Shown one piece after another: positions 31,739 to 41,544 of a stretch of 64,000 nt of DNA. Positions within the stretch are counted from its first letter, which is position 1. Each line of letters starts with the position of its first letter. The notes beneath the pieces were generated by a model that searched no databases, had not been told where the DNA came from, and saw only the letters and a list, made by a program, of their open reading frames with translations. The DNA comes from an uncultured bacterium (GTDB lineage: Bacteria > Bacillota_I > Bacilli_A > RFN20 > CAG-826), in the NCBI GenBank assembly GCA_949283025.1, contig CASDRB010000012.1, positions 1 through 64,000 on the forward strand, written 5' to 3'. The position numbers and the translations under genes are program-made.

Positions 31739-34315
31739 TTATTCAATTGATTTTAACGACTCCACCATTTTTATTTTTTTAATTTTATTAGTTAAAAACA
31801 AATTGACAATAAAAGCGGTTCCAATAGTTAAAATAAAAGACAAGACATAAGATAAAGGATAAACGACATATAAAAATTCCACAAGTGGTGTCAAATTGAC
31901 GATGAGCACCAAAATTTCCATTGGCAATCCAAAAAATAATCCGACCACTACTCCAACTAAAGTTAAAGTCATACTTTCTATAATTAATGATTCAGCTATT
32001 TCTAATAAAGAAAATCCCAATACTTTCAGTGTCGCTATGTCTCTTAACCTTTCATAATAATTCAAAAGTGATAAATTATACAAAACAACAATTGCTAATA
32101 AAATCGCAAACACCCTGACTGCCAACGTCATCAAAGTGATAGATGACATATATGAATTAATTAAATCAATTCCTTCTTGTTTGCTTCTTACCGATGAGAT
32201 ACCAACAATATCATTAATAGATGATAATACTTCATTTTGATTAGCTTGAGGAGAAATAAAAACCCACGCGCTAGTTTTGACATCAGTTAATAAATTGTAG
32301 TTATGATAAGCTGAATTTAAAAATATGCCATGCATATAAAACGATTCTAAAACAAAGCCAATTTCACCTTCAAAAGTCATGCCTAAACTAGTAAAAGTAA
32401 TTTTGTCTCCAATTTTTAAATTCAATGCATTCGCGATTTTGTTAGAAACTACTACTTTATCTTTTATTTCATATCCGATATTAACAAATTGAGAATCATC
32501 AACGTAAGCATTAACATATGTTTGATAAGAACTATCTTGATATATGATAGTGGTTGGCAAAGATGTATATTCTTCTGCATATGTAACCCCTTCTATCCCC
32601 ATTATCTCTTCATATTTTGATTCTGTTGATGAATATGTAACATAACCATCAGCTTCAAAAAAATGTTTAATGTCAGTATCAATACCATTATTGAGCGTAT
32701 CTTCAATACCAAATCCGCAAACTAATAAAGCCGTACAGCCAGCCACACCAATTACCACCATCAAAGATTTTGACCATGTTAATTTAATATTTCGATAAGC
32801 CATTTTGAATGGCAATATTTTTGGATTAGTCAGTCTATCGCGTTTTGATGTTTTTATTTTTTTGATTTGCTTTGGCCTCATTCCTTCGCTTGGCAGCAAT
32901 TTTGCTTCCTTAAATGTAACACTAAAAGTAACAAGAGCGGTCATAGCTAAAACGACGAGAGTAGAAACTATAGCCTCAACATAAGCAATGGTATACTGCA
33001 TAGGTGGCAAAGAATATAAAATTGCATATTTTTGATTCATTATAAAAGGCAGAACAAATGGACCGATAATGATACCTAATACTATCCCAATTAGCACTAT
33101 ATAAATGGCTAGCATCATATAATGCAATACGATTCTTGATGTAGATATTCCCAAAGCTTTTAATGTTCCAATTTGAATGCGATCTTTGATAATAATTTGG
33201 GAGATAGTAGTCAAAACAACTAAAATTGCAACCAAAAAAAAGATAATTGGGAATATATAAGCTAATTGGCTAGCTTGAACGATATCACTTTGTACAGTCA
33301 TATTAGAGGCCAAAGTCTCTAATGTATTGCACATTAGTAAGTTATTGTTTACTTTGTCTTGAAAATATAGTTCGATTGCATTTCTAACTTTATCAGCATC
33401 ATAATCACTATCAATTTTTGCTACATATTGATTCGGTTGAGTAAAACTAGTAATGTATATTCCACCTAATGTCAACAAATCATTTTTTGCTAAAAATACT
33501 TTGAGTTCATAATCAGGATCGCTCGGAGAAATAGTATCGAGATTTGGACTAGCATAACAAGTTTGATATGCCTTTAAAACTTCGCTAATAAATAAATCAT
33601 TGTCTAATAAAAATGAGGAAGAATTAATTTGCGAAGATTGAATGTTTTCGCCAAAATCCATCACTCCGGTTACTTGAAATGTTAAAGTTAAATAAGGTTG
33701 CCTAATAATGTTTTCTTGGCCCTTTATTAAACAGGCATCAAAAACATCCAAAATGGTACGTTGTTTTCCATCAAATTCTCCAATAATTATTTCATTTAAT
33801 GAAGAAATATAACTTGATATGGCAACTTGAACTTCTTGTTTTAAATAATTGCCATTTTCATCGACCCATTCAATAGTAGAATTGGATGAACGATTTTTTA
33901 AAAGTGCTGAATCAATGATAAAAAAATCTTTTTCGGCCGTGTTATCGGTATTGGCAGGAGCACAAATAGTAGGCAATTCTTCACTTAACAATGCTGTAGC
34001 AGAATAAGATTGCAATTTAGCAGGCAAGGCAAATCGACTTTCCACTTTCCCATTAATCCCTACCAAATCTTTGATTTCGTAATAATCGTTTCCATCAAAA
34101 TTTGAAGTCGTCACCCAAATATCAGCCATGTTGCTTTCTTGGTAAAGCTCATTGACGCGATTTTGAATAGACTTAGCATTTGAGGTTAAACCGACATATA
34201 AAGTCATCGCGATGGCCGTAATAAAAATAACAGCAACAAATTGCAATTTTGATTTTAAGATTGTTCTTAGATTCATTTTTGTCATCAAACGTGACAACTT
34301 ATTATTTTTTACCAT
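31739..34315 (-). CDS. ABC transporter permease, FtsX/MacB type
   Basis: 858 residues. An N-terminal transmembrane helix, a large extracellular domain, three helices near residues 345-470, then a second helix/domain/three-helix unit (about 505-850): two fused FtsX modules. The C-terminal block LLNYYERLRDIATLKVLGFSLLEI is typical of FtsX permeases. It overlaps the ATPase gene by 7 bp. MacB-like exporters act on lipids, lipoproteins or peptides; the substrate here is unknown. Confidence 0.9.
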   Translation of the reverse strand: MVKNNKLSRLMTKMNLRTILKSKLQFVAVIFITAIAMTLYVGLTSNAKSIQNRVNELYQESNMADIWVTTSNFDGNDYYEIKDLVGINGKVESRFALPAKLQSYSATALLSEELPTICAPANTDNTAEKDFFIIDSALLKNRSSNSTIEWVDENGNYLKQEVQVAISSYISSLNEIIIGEFDGKQRTILDVFDACLIKGQENIIRQPYLTLTFQVTGVMDFGENIQSSQINSSSFLLDNDLFISEVLKAYQTCYASPNLDTISPSDPDYELKVFLAKNDLLTLGGIYITSFTQPNQYVAKIDSDYDADKVRNAIELYFQDKVNNNLLMCNTLETLASNMTVQSDIVQASQLAYIFPIIFFLVAILVVLTTISQIIIKDRIQIGTLKALGISTSRIVLHYMMLAIYIVLIGIVLGIIIGPFVLPFIMNQKYAILYSLPPMQYTIAYVEAIVSTLVVLAMTALVTFSVTFKEAKLLPSEGMRPKQIKKIKTSKRDRLTNPKILPFKMAYRNIKLTWSKSLMVVIGVAGCTALLVCGFGIEDTLNNGIDTDIKHFFEADGYVTYSSTESKYEEIMGIEGVTYAEEYTSLPTTIIYQDSSYQTYVNAYVDDSQFVNIGYEIKDKVVVSNKIANALNLKIGDKITFTSLGMTFEGEIGFVLESFYMHGIFLNSAYHNYNLLTDVKTSAWVFISPQANQNEVLSSINDIVGISSVRSKQEGIDLINSYMSSITLMTLAVRVFAILLAIVVLYNLSLLNYYERLRDIATLKVLGFSLLEIAESLIIESMTLTLVGVVVGLFFGLPMEILVLIVNLTPLVEFLYVVYPLSYVLSFILTIGTAFIVNLFLTNKIKKIKMVESLKSIE

Positions 34316-35013
34316 ACAATTTTTTCAGGATCATGAATATTGTCATTCATTTTATCATCGATAATTTTGCCATCTTGAATTTTCAAAATTCGATCAGCAA
34401 TCAAGGCAATTTTTGAATTGTGAGTCACAATAATAACTGTTTTATTATAATTTTTAGAAATATCTTTTAATAATTTAATAATTTTCCCACCTGTTTTTGA
34501 ATCAAGAGCACCAGTAGGTTCATCACAAAGCAACAATTCAGGGTTTTTAACAACAGCACGAGCAATCGAAATTCGTTGCTGTTCACCCCCAGATAATTGA
34601 GAAGGAAAATTTTTTTCTCGACCTTTTAATCCGACCATATCAATTACATCTTCACTTTTTAAAGGGTTTTTTGCGATAGATTCGGCCAGTCTAATATTTT
34701 CAAGTGCCGTCAAATTGGGCATTAAATTATAAAACTGAAATACAAATCCTACTTCAGTCCTTCTAAATTTTCCTAATTGTTTATCGTTAAGTTTAGTAAT
34801 ATCTTGGCCAGCGACAAAATAATTGCCAATAGTAGCAATATCCATCCCACCTAAAATATTAAGCATTGTTGATTTTCCTGCTCCTGAGGCACCTAAAATT
34901 ACAACAAGTTGACCCTGAGGAATTTCAAAAGAAACATCATCTAGCGCTATAACTTCATTATCGCTATTTTGATTATAAATTTTAGAAATATTTTTAAAAA
35001 TAACTTGATTCAT
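34309..35013 (-). CDS. ABC transporter ATP-binding protein, LolD/MacB type
   Basis: 234 residues from the ATG at 35013 after AGGTGA. Walker [13 protein letters not shown], signature [14 protein letters not shown], Walker [18 protein letters not shown]-loop IIVTHN. It energises the permease encoded immediately downstream (7-bp overlap). Confidence 0.95.
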   Translation of the reverse strand: MNQVIFKNISKIYNQNSDNEVIALDDVSFEIPQGQLVVILGASGAGKSTMLNILGGMDIATIGNYFVAGQDITKLNDKQLGKFRRTEVGFVFQFYNLMPNLTALENIRLAESIAKNPLKSEDVIDMVGLKGREKNFPSQLSGGEQQRISIARAVVKNPELLLCDEPTGALDSKTGGKIIKLLKDISKNYNKTVIIVTHNSKIALIADRILKIQDGKIIDDKMNDNIHDPEKIVW

Positions 35014-35061
35014 ATAATCACCTATCTTAATTATATACATATAACAATGTTTATTTCTAAT

Positions 35062-35087
35062 AAAAAAAGCAGGTCTTGAACCTGCTT
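35062..35087 (-). terminator. Terminator of hpf
   Basis: AAGCAGGT and ACCTGCTT around TCAAG, followed by T7 on the minus strand. Confidence 0.88.
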
Positions 35088-35107
35088 TAAATTAAATTTG
35101 TTGTTGG

Positions 35108-35671
35108 CTATTTGATGGGATTTTCAGCTTGAATAACGCCATATCCTCCATCATTTCTAACATACACGACCGAGATTCGATCATCATCTTCATCTAAATA
35201 TAAGAAGAAATTATGTCCAAGAGCATCCATTCTAGTAATAGCTTCATCAATAGACATAGATTCTAAATAATAAGACTTTGCTCTAACGACAACATCATCA
35301 TTTTTAAAAGTGTCTTTTTCTTCTTTTTCAGCCTCAAAATTTTCAAAAGCAATCGCTTTGCCCAATGATATTTTGGAGTTTGTGCGATCCATGCGCGTTT
35401 TTAATTTGCGCATTTGACCTTGCAATTTATCAATTGCTAAATCGACAGCAGCATATAAATCTTCATGTTCCACTTCAGCGCGAAGAGTCATCGCTGGAAT
35501 AAAAATGGTAATTTCCACCTTAGCTCTTGCTTTTTTTGCAGAACAAACTGCACGACAAGTCACATCTTCGTTAATCAAAAAGTATTTGTCCATACGAGAA
35601 AGTTTTTTTCTAATCTGGGAGTCAATACCTTCTGTTATCGTGATTTGTTTTCCAATAATTTGGTATTTCAT
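35108..35671 (-). CDS. hpf: Ribosome hibernation promoting factor, long form
   Basis: 187 residues from the ATG at 35671, 8 nt after AAAGGAGTG. N-terminal HPF/RaiA fold (YQIIGKQITITEGIDSQIRKKLSRMDKYF) and the C-terminal dimerisation domain of long HPF (VVRAKSYYLESMSIDEAITRMDALGHNFFLYLDEDDDRISVVYVRNDGGYGVIQ). Dimerises 70S ribosomes to 100S in stationary phase. Own terminator; monocistronic. Confidence 0.96.
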   Translation of the reverse strand: MKYQIIGKQITITEGIDSQIRKKLSRMDKYFLINEDVTCRAVCSAKKARAKVEITIFIPAMTLRAEVEHEDLYAAVDLAIDKLQGQMRKLKTRMDRTNSKISLGKAIAFENFEAEKEEKDTFKNDDVVVRAKSYYLESMSIDEAITRMDALGHNFFLYLDEDDDRISVVYVRNDGGYGVIQAENPIK

Positions 35672-35782
35672 ATCTTTCACTCCTTTCTTTATTATGATAT
35701 GAAGGAAGCTTACACTTTTATTATAAAAATATTTTTCCTTATACACAATAAAATGTCATAAAAACAAAGGAATGATACTAAA

Positions 35783-36949
35783 TTATTTTAATAAAGATTT
35801 TATTTTTTCAACTTGGTCTAATTTTTCCCAAGGCAAATCTAAATCTGGCCTTCCAAAATGTCCATAATTTGATAAATCAGCATATTTAAAAGTTGGATTA
35901 GTCAGTTTAAATTTATAAGCGATGACACCCGGTCTACAATCGAAAACTTTTTTAATAATTTCCAATATTTTTTCATCGCTAAAATGAGCAGTATGAAATG
36001 TTTTGATTCCTATAGAAATAGGGTCGGCAAGACCAATTCCATATGCCAATTGAATTTGAATGCGATCAGCAGCTCCAGCAGCAACTAAATTTTTAGCGAT
36101 GTAGCGAGCCATATAAGCTGCTGTTCGATCAACTTTAGTTGGGTCTTTCCCTGAAAAAGCACCGCCGCCATGTTCGGCGGTTCCGCCATAAGTATCGACG
36201 ATGATTTTTCTGCCCGTCAAGCCTGTATCGCCTTTTGGACCTCCAATTTCAAATCGGCCAGTTGGATTAATGTAATATTTAAAATCAGTATTCAAACCAA
36301 AAGATTTAGCAACATCAACCATTATTTGGTCGTGAATAAATTGTTTAAATTGATTCAAATCAACATCACTATTATGTGAACAAGACATCAAAATAGTATC
36401 AATACGAATGTTATCTTTATCAGTATAATCAATGGTTACTTGCGATTTCATATCTGGTCTTGAACCTTTAAATATTCCAGCTTTTCTTAAATTAGAAGCT
36501 TGTCTAACTAGTTTATGAGCAATCGAAATGGCTAAAGGCATATAACCTTTAGTTTCATTTGTAGCATAACCAAACATAATGCCCTGGTCGCCTGCTCCTT
36601 GATTTTCTATATTATCCTTTGCAATGCCCATAGAAATATCTAAAGATTGCTGTTTAACTAAATTAACAATATTGACATTATGATAATCGGTTCCTAATTC
36701 AAAACGGTCGTATCCAATATTTTTCAAAACCTTTTTAACGATAGCATTATAATCAATTGTTCCTTTGCATGTTATTTCTCCAGCAATAATAATCGTATTG
36801 TCGGTAGCTAGCACTTCACATGCCACTCTCGCTAAAGGATCTAGGCTAATTGCTTCATCTAAAATAGAATCAGCAATCTGATCAGCAATTTTATCGGGAT
36901 GTCCTTCTGATACGGATTCAGAAGTAAATAATATTTTTTCTTTTTCCAT
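35783..36949 (-). CDS. metK: S-adenosylmethionine synthetase
   Basis: 388 residues. Makes SAM from methionine and ATP. Motifs: SEGHPDKIADQIADSILDEA, GAGDQGIMFGYA, GGPKGDTGLTGRKIIVDTYGG, GGGAFSGKDPTKVDRTAAYMAR. Preceded by an S-box riboswitch with a terminator, so expression should fall when SAM is abundant. GGAGG before the ATG. Confidence 0.98.
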   Translation of the reverse strand: MEKEKILFTSESVSEGHPDKIADQIADSILDEAISLDPLARVACEVLATDNTIIIAGEITCKGTIDYNAIVKKVLKNIGYDRFELGTDYHNVNIVNLVKQQSLDISMGIAKDNIENQGAGDQGIMFGYATNETKGYMPLAISIAHKLVRQASNLRKAGIFKGSRPDMKSQVTIDYTDKDNIRIDTILMSCSHNSDVDLNQFKQFIHDQIMVDVAKSFGLNTDFKYYINPTGRFEIGGPKGDTGLTGRKIIVDTYGGTAEHGGGAFSGKDPTKVDRTAAYMARYIAKNLVAAGAADRIQIQLAYGIGLADPISIGIKTFHTAHFSDEKILEIIKKVFDCRPGVIAYKFKLTNPTFKYADLSNYGHFGRPDLDLPWEKLDQVEKIKSLLK

Positions 36950-36963
36950 ACTGGCCTCCTTTT

Positions 36964-36990
36964 TAAAAAAGCCTCCGATAAAGGAGGCTT
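36964..36990 (-). terminator. Riboswitch-controlled terminator of metK
   Basis: AAGCCTCC and GGAGGCTT with a short TTTATC loop, then T6 on the minus strand, directly between the SAM aptamer and the metK ribosome site. Confidence 0.88.
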
Positions 36991-36996
36991 AAATTC

Positions 36997-37095
36997 CTTT
37001 CATCGTTCAGATAAATCTGCTAGGAAGAGCACTTACTTTTTTAAAGAGTTGCTACCGCACTTTTTCATTCCTTAATTGCGGTTCTTGATGAAACT
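36997..37095 (-). ncRNA. SAM riboswitch (S-box, SAM-I type or SAM-I/IV variant)
   Basis: On the minus strand P1 TTTCATC/GATGAAA closes the element. CAAGAACCGC and GCGGTAGCAAC form P2 with the conserved GCAAC. AAGTGCT and CTTCCTAGCAG match the conserved P3/P4 block, and CAGAT/ATCTG forms P4. The P2 loop region is shorter than in classic SAM-I, so it may belong to the SAM-I/IV group. It lies between the TSCPD gene and metK and ends in an intrinsic terminator. Confidence 0.85.
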
Positions 37096-37107
37096 TTTAT
37101 TATGATA

Positions 37108-37362
37108 CTAGATTATTGTTTTTAATGCTAGTGAAATTTGATCAGGGCACGATGTTGTTTTTGTTCTTGAACCAGGACATTTAATTCCTTGCAATTTGCT
37201 GATTGCATCGTCAATATTCATCCCAACCAATAAAGATGATATAGCTTGCAAATTGCCAGGACATCCACCAATTATAACAACGTTTGTTATAATTTTGTTC
37301 TCGTGGGAAATTCTAAATTCCCTTGAACAAACATTTTGTGGCTTAAAAATGATTGTTTCCAT
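37108..37362 (-). CDS. TSCPD domain protein
   Basis: 84 residues. Carries the family name motif region (KTTSCPDQISLAL) and GGCPGNLQAISSLLVGM, with conserved Cys residues. Small proteins of this type (TIGR03905-like) occur in Firmicutes; the domain is related to a C-terminal part of B12-dependent ribonucleotide reductases, and its own role is unknown. Start codon adjoins the pduL stop, so it is coupled to pduL. Confidence 0.85.
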   Translation of the reverse strand: METIIFKPQNVCSREFRISHENKIITNVVIIGGCPGNLQAISSLLVGMNIDDAISKLQGIKCPGSRTKTTSCPDQISLALKTII

Positions 37363-37934
37363 TATTTAACGATTGTTCCAAATACGGTGCCACTGCATCC
37401 AGCAGCATTCGATTCGTCAGTATCAATATGCATCGCCAAAGCAAAACGATTTTTAATTCTAACAACAACATCATCAAAAATTAAACTTCGATCATTATTT
37501 TGAATTGCTACTTTGACAATATCACCATTTTTGACGCCAAACTCTTTAGCGTCTTCTTCATTCATATGGATGTGTCTTTTTGCAACAATGAGCCCTTCTT
37601 TTAATTCCAACTCGCCGTTAGGACCGACTAATTTAATTGGGGCGCTACCTTTTAAATCTCCCGATTCTCTAACCGGAGCGCTGACCCCTAATGTTCGACA
37701 ATCAGTCAAAGACATTTCGACTTGTCCAGCATCGCGATATGGACCCAAAATTGATACATTAGGTATAGTTTTTTTAGGGCCAACAACATCAACTCTAGAA
37801 GTTGAAACATATTGACCGGGTTGGGATAGCATTGAACGTATCTCAATATTTGCTTCGTTCCCAAATAAAATCTTAAATTGTTCTTCGCTCACATGAATAT
37901 GGCGAGCACTTGTTTCGACTAATATTTTTTTCAT
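37362..37934 (-). CDS. pduL: PduL-type phosphotransacylase
   Basis: 190 residues. Exchanges acyl-CoA and acyl phosphate (acetyl or propionyl). Zinc-binding His motifs are intact: SARHIHVSEEQF, AKRHIHMNEEDA and AMHIDTDESNAA. No microcompartment genes are nearby and no N-terminal encapsulation helix is evident, so it probably works as a housekeeping phosphotransacetylase. Divergent from gtrA. Confidence 0.95.
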   Translation of the reverse strand: MKKILVETSARHIHVSEEQFKILFGNEANIEIRSMLSQPGQYVSTSRVDVVGPKKTIPNVSILGPYRDAGQVEMSLTDCRTLGVSAPVRESGDLKGSAPIKLVGPNGELELKEGLIVAKRHIHMNEEDAKEFGVKNGDIVKVAIQNNDRSLIFDDVVVRIKNRFALAMHIDTDESNAAGCSGTVFGTIVK

Positions 37935-38025
37935 AACCCACCTCTTGCGGTTATATCATACACTTTAATAAATAAAAAATCATTAACTTTGTCTATAAAA
38001 AAGTTATACTAATAAAGCAAGAATT

Positions 38026-38574
38026 ATGGAAAAAACTGAGAAAAAACGAAATATTTGGTTAGAACTATTAAGATTTGCCATTACAGGCGCTGTTGCAGCT
38101 CTGTTTGATTATTTAGTCTGCCAATTAATTATTTTAGCTTTTGGCGGCACAAATTTACACGAAGCAATCATCACAACTTTATCTACTGCTGGAGGATTTG
38201 TGATTGGTGTTACTATAAATTATTTTTTATCAACCTTTTGGGTTTATCAAAATGTAGAAGATAATGCAAAAAGCAAAACACCGAAATTTATCATATATTT
38301 TGTTTTATTGTCTATAGGTGGATTAATTGTTTCAATTATTGCAATGTTATTGTGTGATTTAGTTGTTAAAGCAAGCTTTGGATATTCAATCTCTGATACT
38401 TCTTTGATGGAACTAATCAAAAAAGATGGCATCAATTTTTTAAAACAAGGTATATTTTGGTCATATTTTATTTCGTTTTGCATTAAAACATTGGCAGGTC
38501 TTGTTTTTAATTATTTGACAAGAAAATTTATTTTATATAAAGCTCCAAAACAAGAAAAACCAAAAAATCAATAA
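38026..38574 (+). CDS. GtrA family membrane protein
   Basis: 182 residues, four transmembrane helices (about 15-38, 46-72, 83-110 and 140-165). LLRFAITGAVAALFDYLVCQLI and TINYFLSTFWVY match the GtrA family, thought to move polyprenyl-linked sugars across the membrane. A 10-20 residue polar tail (APKQEKPKNQ) ends it. No Shine-Dalgarno site; TATACT lies 18 bp before the ATG. Confidence 0.88.
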   Translation: MEKTEKKRNIWLELLRFAITGAVAALFDYLVCQLIILAFGGTNLHEAIITTLSTAGGFVIGVTINYFLSTFWVYQNVEDNAKSKTPKFIIYFVLLSIGGLIVSIIAMLLCDLVVKASFGYSISDTSLMELIKKDGINFLKQGIFWSYFISFCIKTLAGLVFNYLTRKFILYKAPKQEKPKNQ

Positions 38575-38622
38575 TTAAAAACTGTTGTTTTTTATTTTCA
38601 GTTTGATAAAATAACAAAGCAT

Positions 38623-38707
38623 GCACGAGTGGCGGAACTGGTAGACGCGTACGTTTGAGGGGCGTATAAGGCAACTTGTGTGAGTTCGATTCTCATCTCG
38701 TGCACCA
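38623..38707 (+). tRNA. tRNA-Leu (GAG anticodon)
   Basis: Acceptor GCACGAG/CTCGTGC, discriminator A and encoded CCA. Anticodon GAG in GTTTGAGGGGC, long variable arm, T-loop TTCGATT. Stand-alone with its own terminator. Confidence 0.96.
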
Positions 38708-38711
38708 AAAT

Positions 38712-38737
38712 ACTAGGAAATTCCTAGTTTTTATTTT
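38712..38737 (+). terminator. Terminator of tRNA-Leu(GAG)
   Basis: ACTAGG and CCTAGT around AAATT, then T5. Confidence 0.8.
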
Positions 38738-38873
38738 AATTAAAACATATAAGAATGATGCTAAATTATTTTTTATTTTTTGGACATATGTAAAAATATA
38801 GTATAGTTCTTTTTAATTTTTGCTTTATCTATGTTTTTATTATCGTTATAATATCACTAAAGGAGAATAGGAA

Positions 38874-39395
38874 ATGAAGATTTCATTGAAAAGTATTTTG
38901 TTTGGTGTTGCTGGCATTTTAGGAATCGTTGCTTTTTGCATGATGTTTTTAACTCCACTCACTGTGAAAGTAGATAGCTTTTTGGGAGGCGGAAACACAG
39001 ATTATGAATGGCAAATTGTCTATTTTGGCCAACAAGATCCAGAAGTAAAAGGTGCTGTTTTGGCCGGTATCGGTTACATCGCTATGGGTGTCGGCGGATT
39101 ATTAGCTTTAATAATGGCGGCTGTCAGCGGACAAAAAAGAGGTTTGTTAGGTATAATTTTAACTCTTGTCACTTTAGTTTTATTGGCTGGAGGCGCTGTT
39201 ATTGCTTTCTGCACTAAAACCATTTATATGGACGTTCAAGGACTAACAAGCGATTCAATTGATCTAGGTATTGTAAAAGGCGAACTAGTCTTAGGCGTTG
39301 GGCCTATTCTTGGTGGAATTATCGGTTTAGTAGCTGCTGTATCTAGTCTATTAGCTTTATTTGTTCCTGCACCAAAAGCTAAAAAAAGAAAATAA
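38874..39395 (+). CDS. Four-helix small membrane protein, unknown
   Basis: 173 residues with four transmembrane helices and a KKRK tail. A 30-residue loop after helix 1 (VKVDSFLGGGNTDYEWQIVYFGQQD) should face outside. Ribosome site AAAGGAGAA and -10 TATAAT (38847-38852). Similar in size and layout to the protein at 41002-41481 (first helix, outer loop, paired helices, last helix), so the two may be paralogues. Followed by a terminator. Confidence 0.75.
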   Translation: MKISLKSILFGVAGILGIVAFCMMFLTPLTVKVDSFLGGGNTDYEWQIVYFGQQDPEVKGAVLAGIGYIAMGVGGLLALIMAAVSGQKRGLLGIILTLVTLVLLAGGAVIAFCTKTIYMDVQGLTSDSIDLGIVKGELVLGVGPILGGIIGLVAAVSSLLALFVPAPKAKKRK

Positions 39396-39415
39396 TAAGC
39401 TTAATTAATTTAATT

Positions 39416-39449
39416 AAAAATGCCCGAGTTTAAATTCGGGCATTTTTTA
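39416..39449 (+). terminator. Intrinsic terminator
   Basis: TGCCCGA and TTCGGGCA with a short loop, flanked by A5 and T6, so it could work in both directions. Confidence 0.88.
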
Positions 39450-39503
39450 TAACTAAACATGTATTTAATTTTAATCTTACATAAAAAAAGTTATTATTTA
39501 TAT

Positions 39504-40795
39504 ATGAAAAAGATTGCTTTACTATTTGTTACTCCGCTTTTGCTATTTGGATGCACAAAAGAAAATTATGTTTTAATCAAAAAAACCTATCCATATGATA
39601 TCCCCACAATTAGTTTTATTACTGACGGGATAAAGATACCTAGTAAGGACGATGAAGAATATGATGATTATGCAAAAATTAAAGTTCAAGCAGAATTAAA
39701 AAATGATAATGAGTATGGTTTTGAATTTGAAGAGGCAAAAGTGCGGATAAGAGGTACTTCATCACGATATTTTGATAAAAAAGGATACAAACTCAAATTT
39801 AATAATGCAAAAGCACTCATCGGAAAAGATGATCATAAAACTTTTCATTTGTTGGCTAGTTTTCCCTCTCCAGACAAATTAAGAGATTACTTGCCCTTAA
39901 CTATTTCTTCAACGATGGCGCAAAATGATCGTTGGACGCCCAAATTAAGACCAGTAAATTTAATCATAGATAATGTTAAACAAGGATTATATTATTTGAT
40001 TGACGATATAAAAGATGAAAAAATAGAATTGAATTTGAGCATTTTTCTAATGAAGATGACGAGATTCCATTCATTGTCGAAATGGATACATACGCCTTTC
40101 ATGATTGTGTGGAAAACCAAGATTATTTTGCATTAGGCGAAACCGATGTTTTTGATTATGATGGAGATGGCAAAACTGACCTTTTATATAAAATAGATGA
40201 GCCAAAACGAGATGATGGATTAACCGATTCCCAATTTGATTATATCAAAAACTATATAACTAAATGCCGATTGGCTTTACAAAATAAAAATATAGAAGAG
40301 TTTAAAAAATACGTCGATTTAAATTCTTTTATTGATTTTTTTACTCTTTCAGAATTTTTTAGAAATACGGATCACGCTGGTAGATCTACATATATGTATC
40401 GTTTATCGACAAATTCCAAATTAATTTTTGGACCATCATGGGATTTTGATTACACATGTTCAAGAAAATGGTCTTTAGAGCCAAATCAAGATTACACATT
40501 AGACAATGTTAATGATCGTTTTTATAACTTTGATTGGTGGAAATTATTTTTAAATATTGATGGTGCTTTAGAACTGATAAACAAAAGATGGGAAAGAAAC
40601 CGTGACATTATTAATCACGAACTTAACGAAGTTAAAAATTATTTTATGACATATAAAAACTATATAATAGATGATTCTAGAATATGGTATACCAAATATT
40701 GTGATGATGTTGAAAAACTAGTATTGGATAACTATAATTGGTATATTTCTTACATAACAAAACGATTAGAGTTTTATGATAGCGTGTTTGCTTGA
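39504..40795 (+). pseudogene. CotH-like lipoprotein split by a frameshift at an A6 run
   Basis: Frame 1 from the ATG at 39504 (KKIALLFVTPLLLFGCTK, a lipobox) carries CotH-kinase-like VRIRGTSSRYFDKKGYKLKF, FHLLASFPSPDKLRDYL and GLYYLIDDIKDEK. The second frame supplies the rest: EIPFIVEMDTYAF, DLNSFIDFFTLSEFFRNTDHAGRSTYMYR, LIFGPSWDFDYT, FYNFDWWKLF. Both frames join if the A6 at 40018-40023 is read as A7. This is a mutation, a sequencing slip or transcriptional slippage. The whole would be a surface protein of about 430 residues with a spore-coat-kinase-like fold, here in an organism where sporulation is not evident. Confidence 0.82.
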
Positions 40796-40946
40796 TTTAT
40801 TTTAAAAAATCTTATGTTTTTATTAAAACACTAATTAAATAAAAATTTTGAAAATAGATTTTATAAACTATCTATTATTAATGTTTGAGAAATGCATTTT
40901 TATTTATCATAAAAACATTTTTTTGTTATTAAGATGTTAATAATTA

Positions 40947-40974
40947 TTGAAAATCAAAGCAAAAATATTACAAT
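40947..40974 (+). promoter_or_regulatory. Promoter of the small membrane protein at 41002
   Basis: TTGAAA (40947-40952), 16-bp spacer, TACAAT (40969-40974), then AAGGAGG before the ATG. Confidence 0.6.
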
Positions 40975-41001
40975 AAAATTACATTTTAAGGAGGTAAAAT
41001 A

Positions 41002-41481
41002 ATGTCAATAATATCTAAAATTAAAAACAAATTAAATAGCGTCGTTTTTATGTGGATTGGATTTGCTATTGGCATCCTCGCCGTTTTGATGATGTTTGCT
41101 CCTGGATTAAAAGCATTGGGCAGCGTATATAGCAGCAGCGATTTATTTTGGGGAAATAAGCCGGGACTTGCGATTGGCGTATGGCCAGTTTTTGTTGGCT
41201 ATATGTTAATACTTATTGGTTCATTAATTATGGCAATCGTCGCGATGCCTTTTGTTAGAATCAACATCAAATGTGAAGCAAGTTTATTAATCATTTCCAC
41301 TATTATTTTATTTATAGGAGCAGCTTTGGTTTATTGTTTAAAACCATTGCTTTTATCAATGAATGATTACAATTATGATATGTGGGTCAATTACGTCCAA
41401 TATCCTGGCCCGTATTTAGCTGGTAGCTTTGCTATATTGTCTGGAATTTGTTCAATAATTGCACTGAAGTTCGATTTGTAG
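41002..41481 (+). CDS. Four-helix small membrane protein, unknown
   Basis: 159 residues, four predicted helices (about 14-36, 52-76, 88-112 and 136-156), with extracellular-type loops containing SVYSSSDLFWGNKPG and NDYNYDMWVNYVQYPGP. Same general plan as 38874-39395. AAGGAGG 6-7 nt before the ATG and a clear promoter. No known family. Confidence 0.75.
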   Translation: MSIISKIKNKLNSVVFMWIGFAIGILAVLMMFAPGLKALGSVYSSSDLFWGNKPGLAIGVWPVFVGYMLILIGSLIMAIVAMPFVRINIKCEASLLIISTIILFIGAALVYCLKPLLLSMNDYNYDMWVNYVQYPGPYLAGSFAILSGICSIIALKFDL

Positions 41482-41510
41482 TTTAATATACCTTCTATTA
41501 ATTAGAAAAT

Positions 41511-41543
41511 AAAAGTCGTGATTATCATAACCACGACTTTTTT
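41511..41543. terminator. Bidirectional terminator between convergent genes
   Basis: AAAGTCGTG and CACGACTTT with a short loop, A-rich on the left and T6 on the right. Serves the membrane protein gene (plus) and pepF (minus). Confidence 0.88.
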
Positions 41544-41544
41544 C

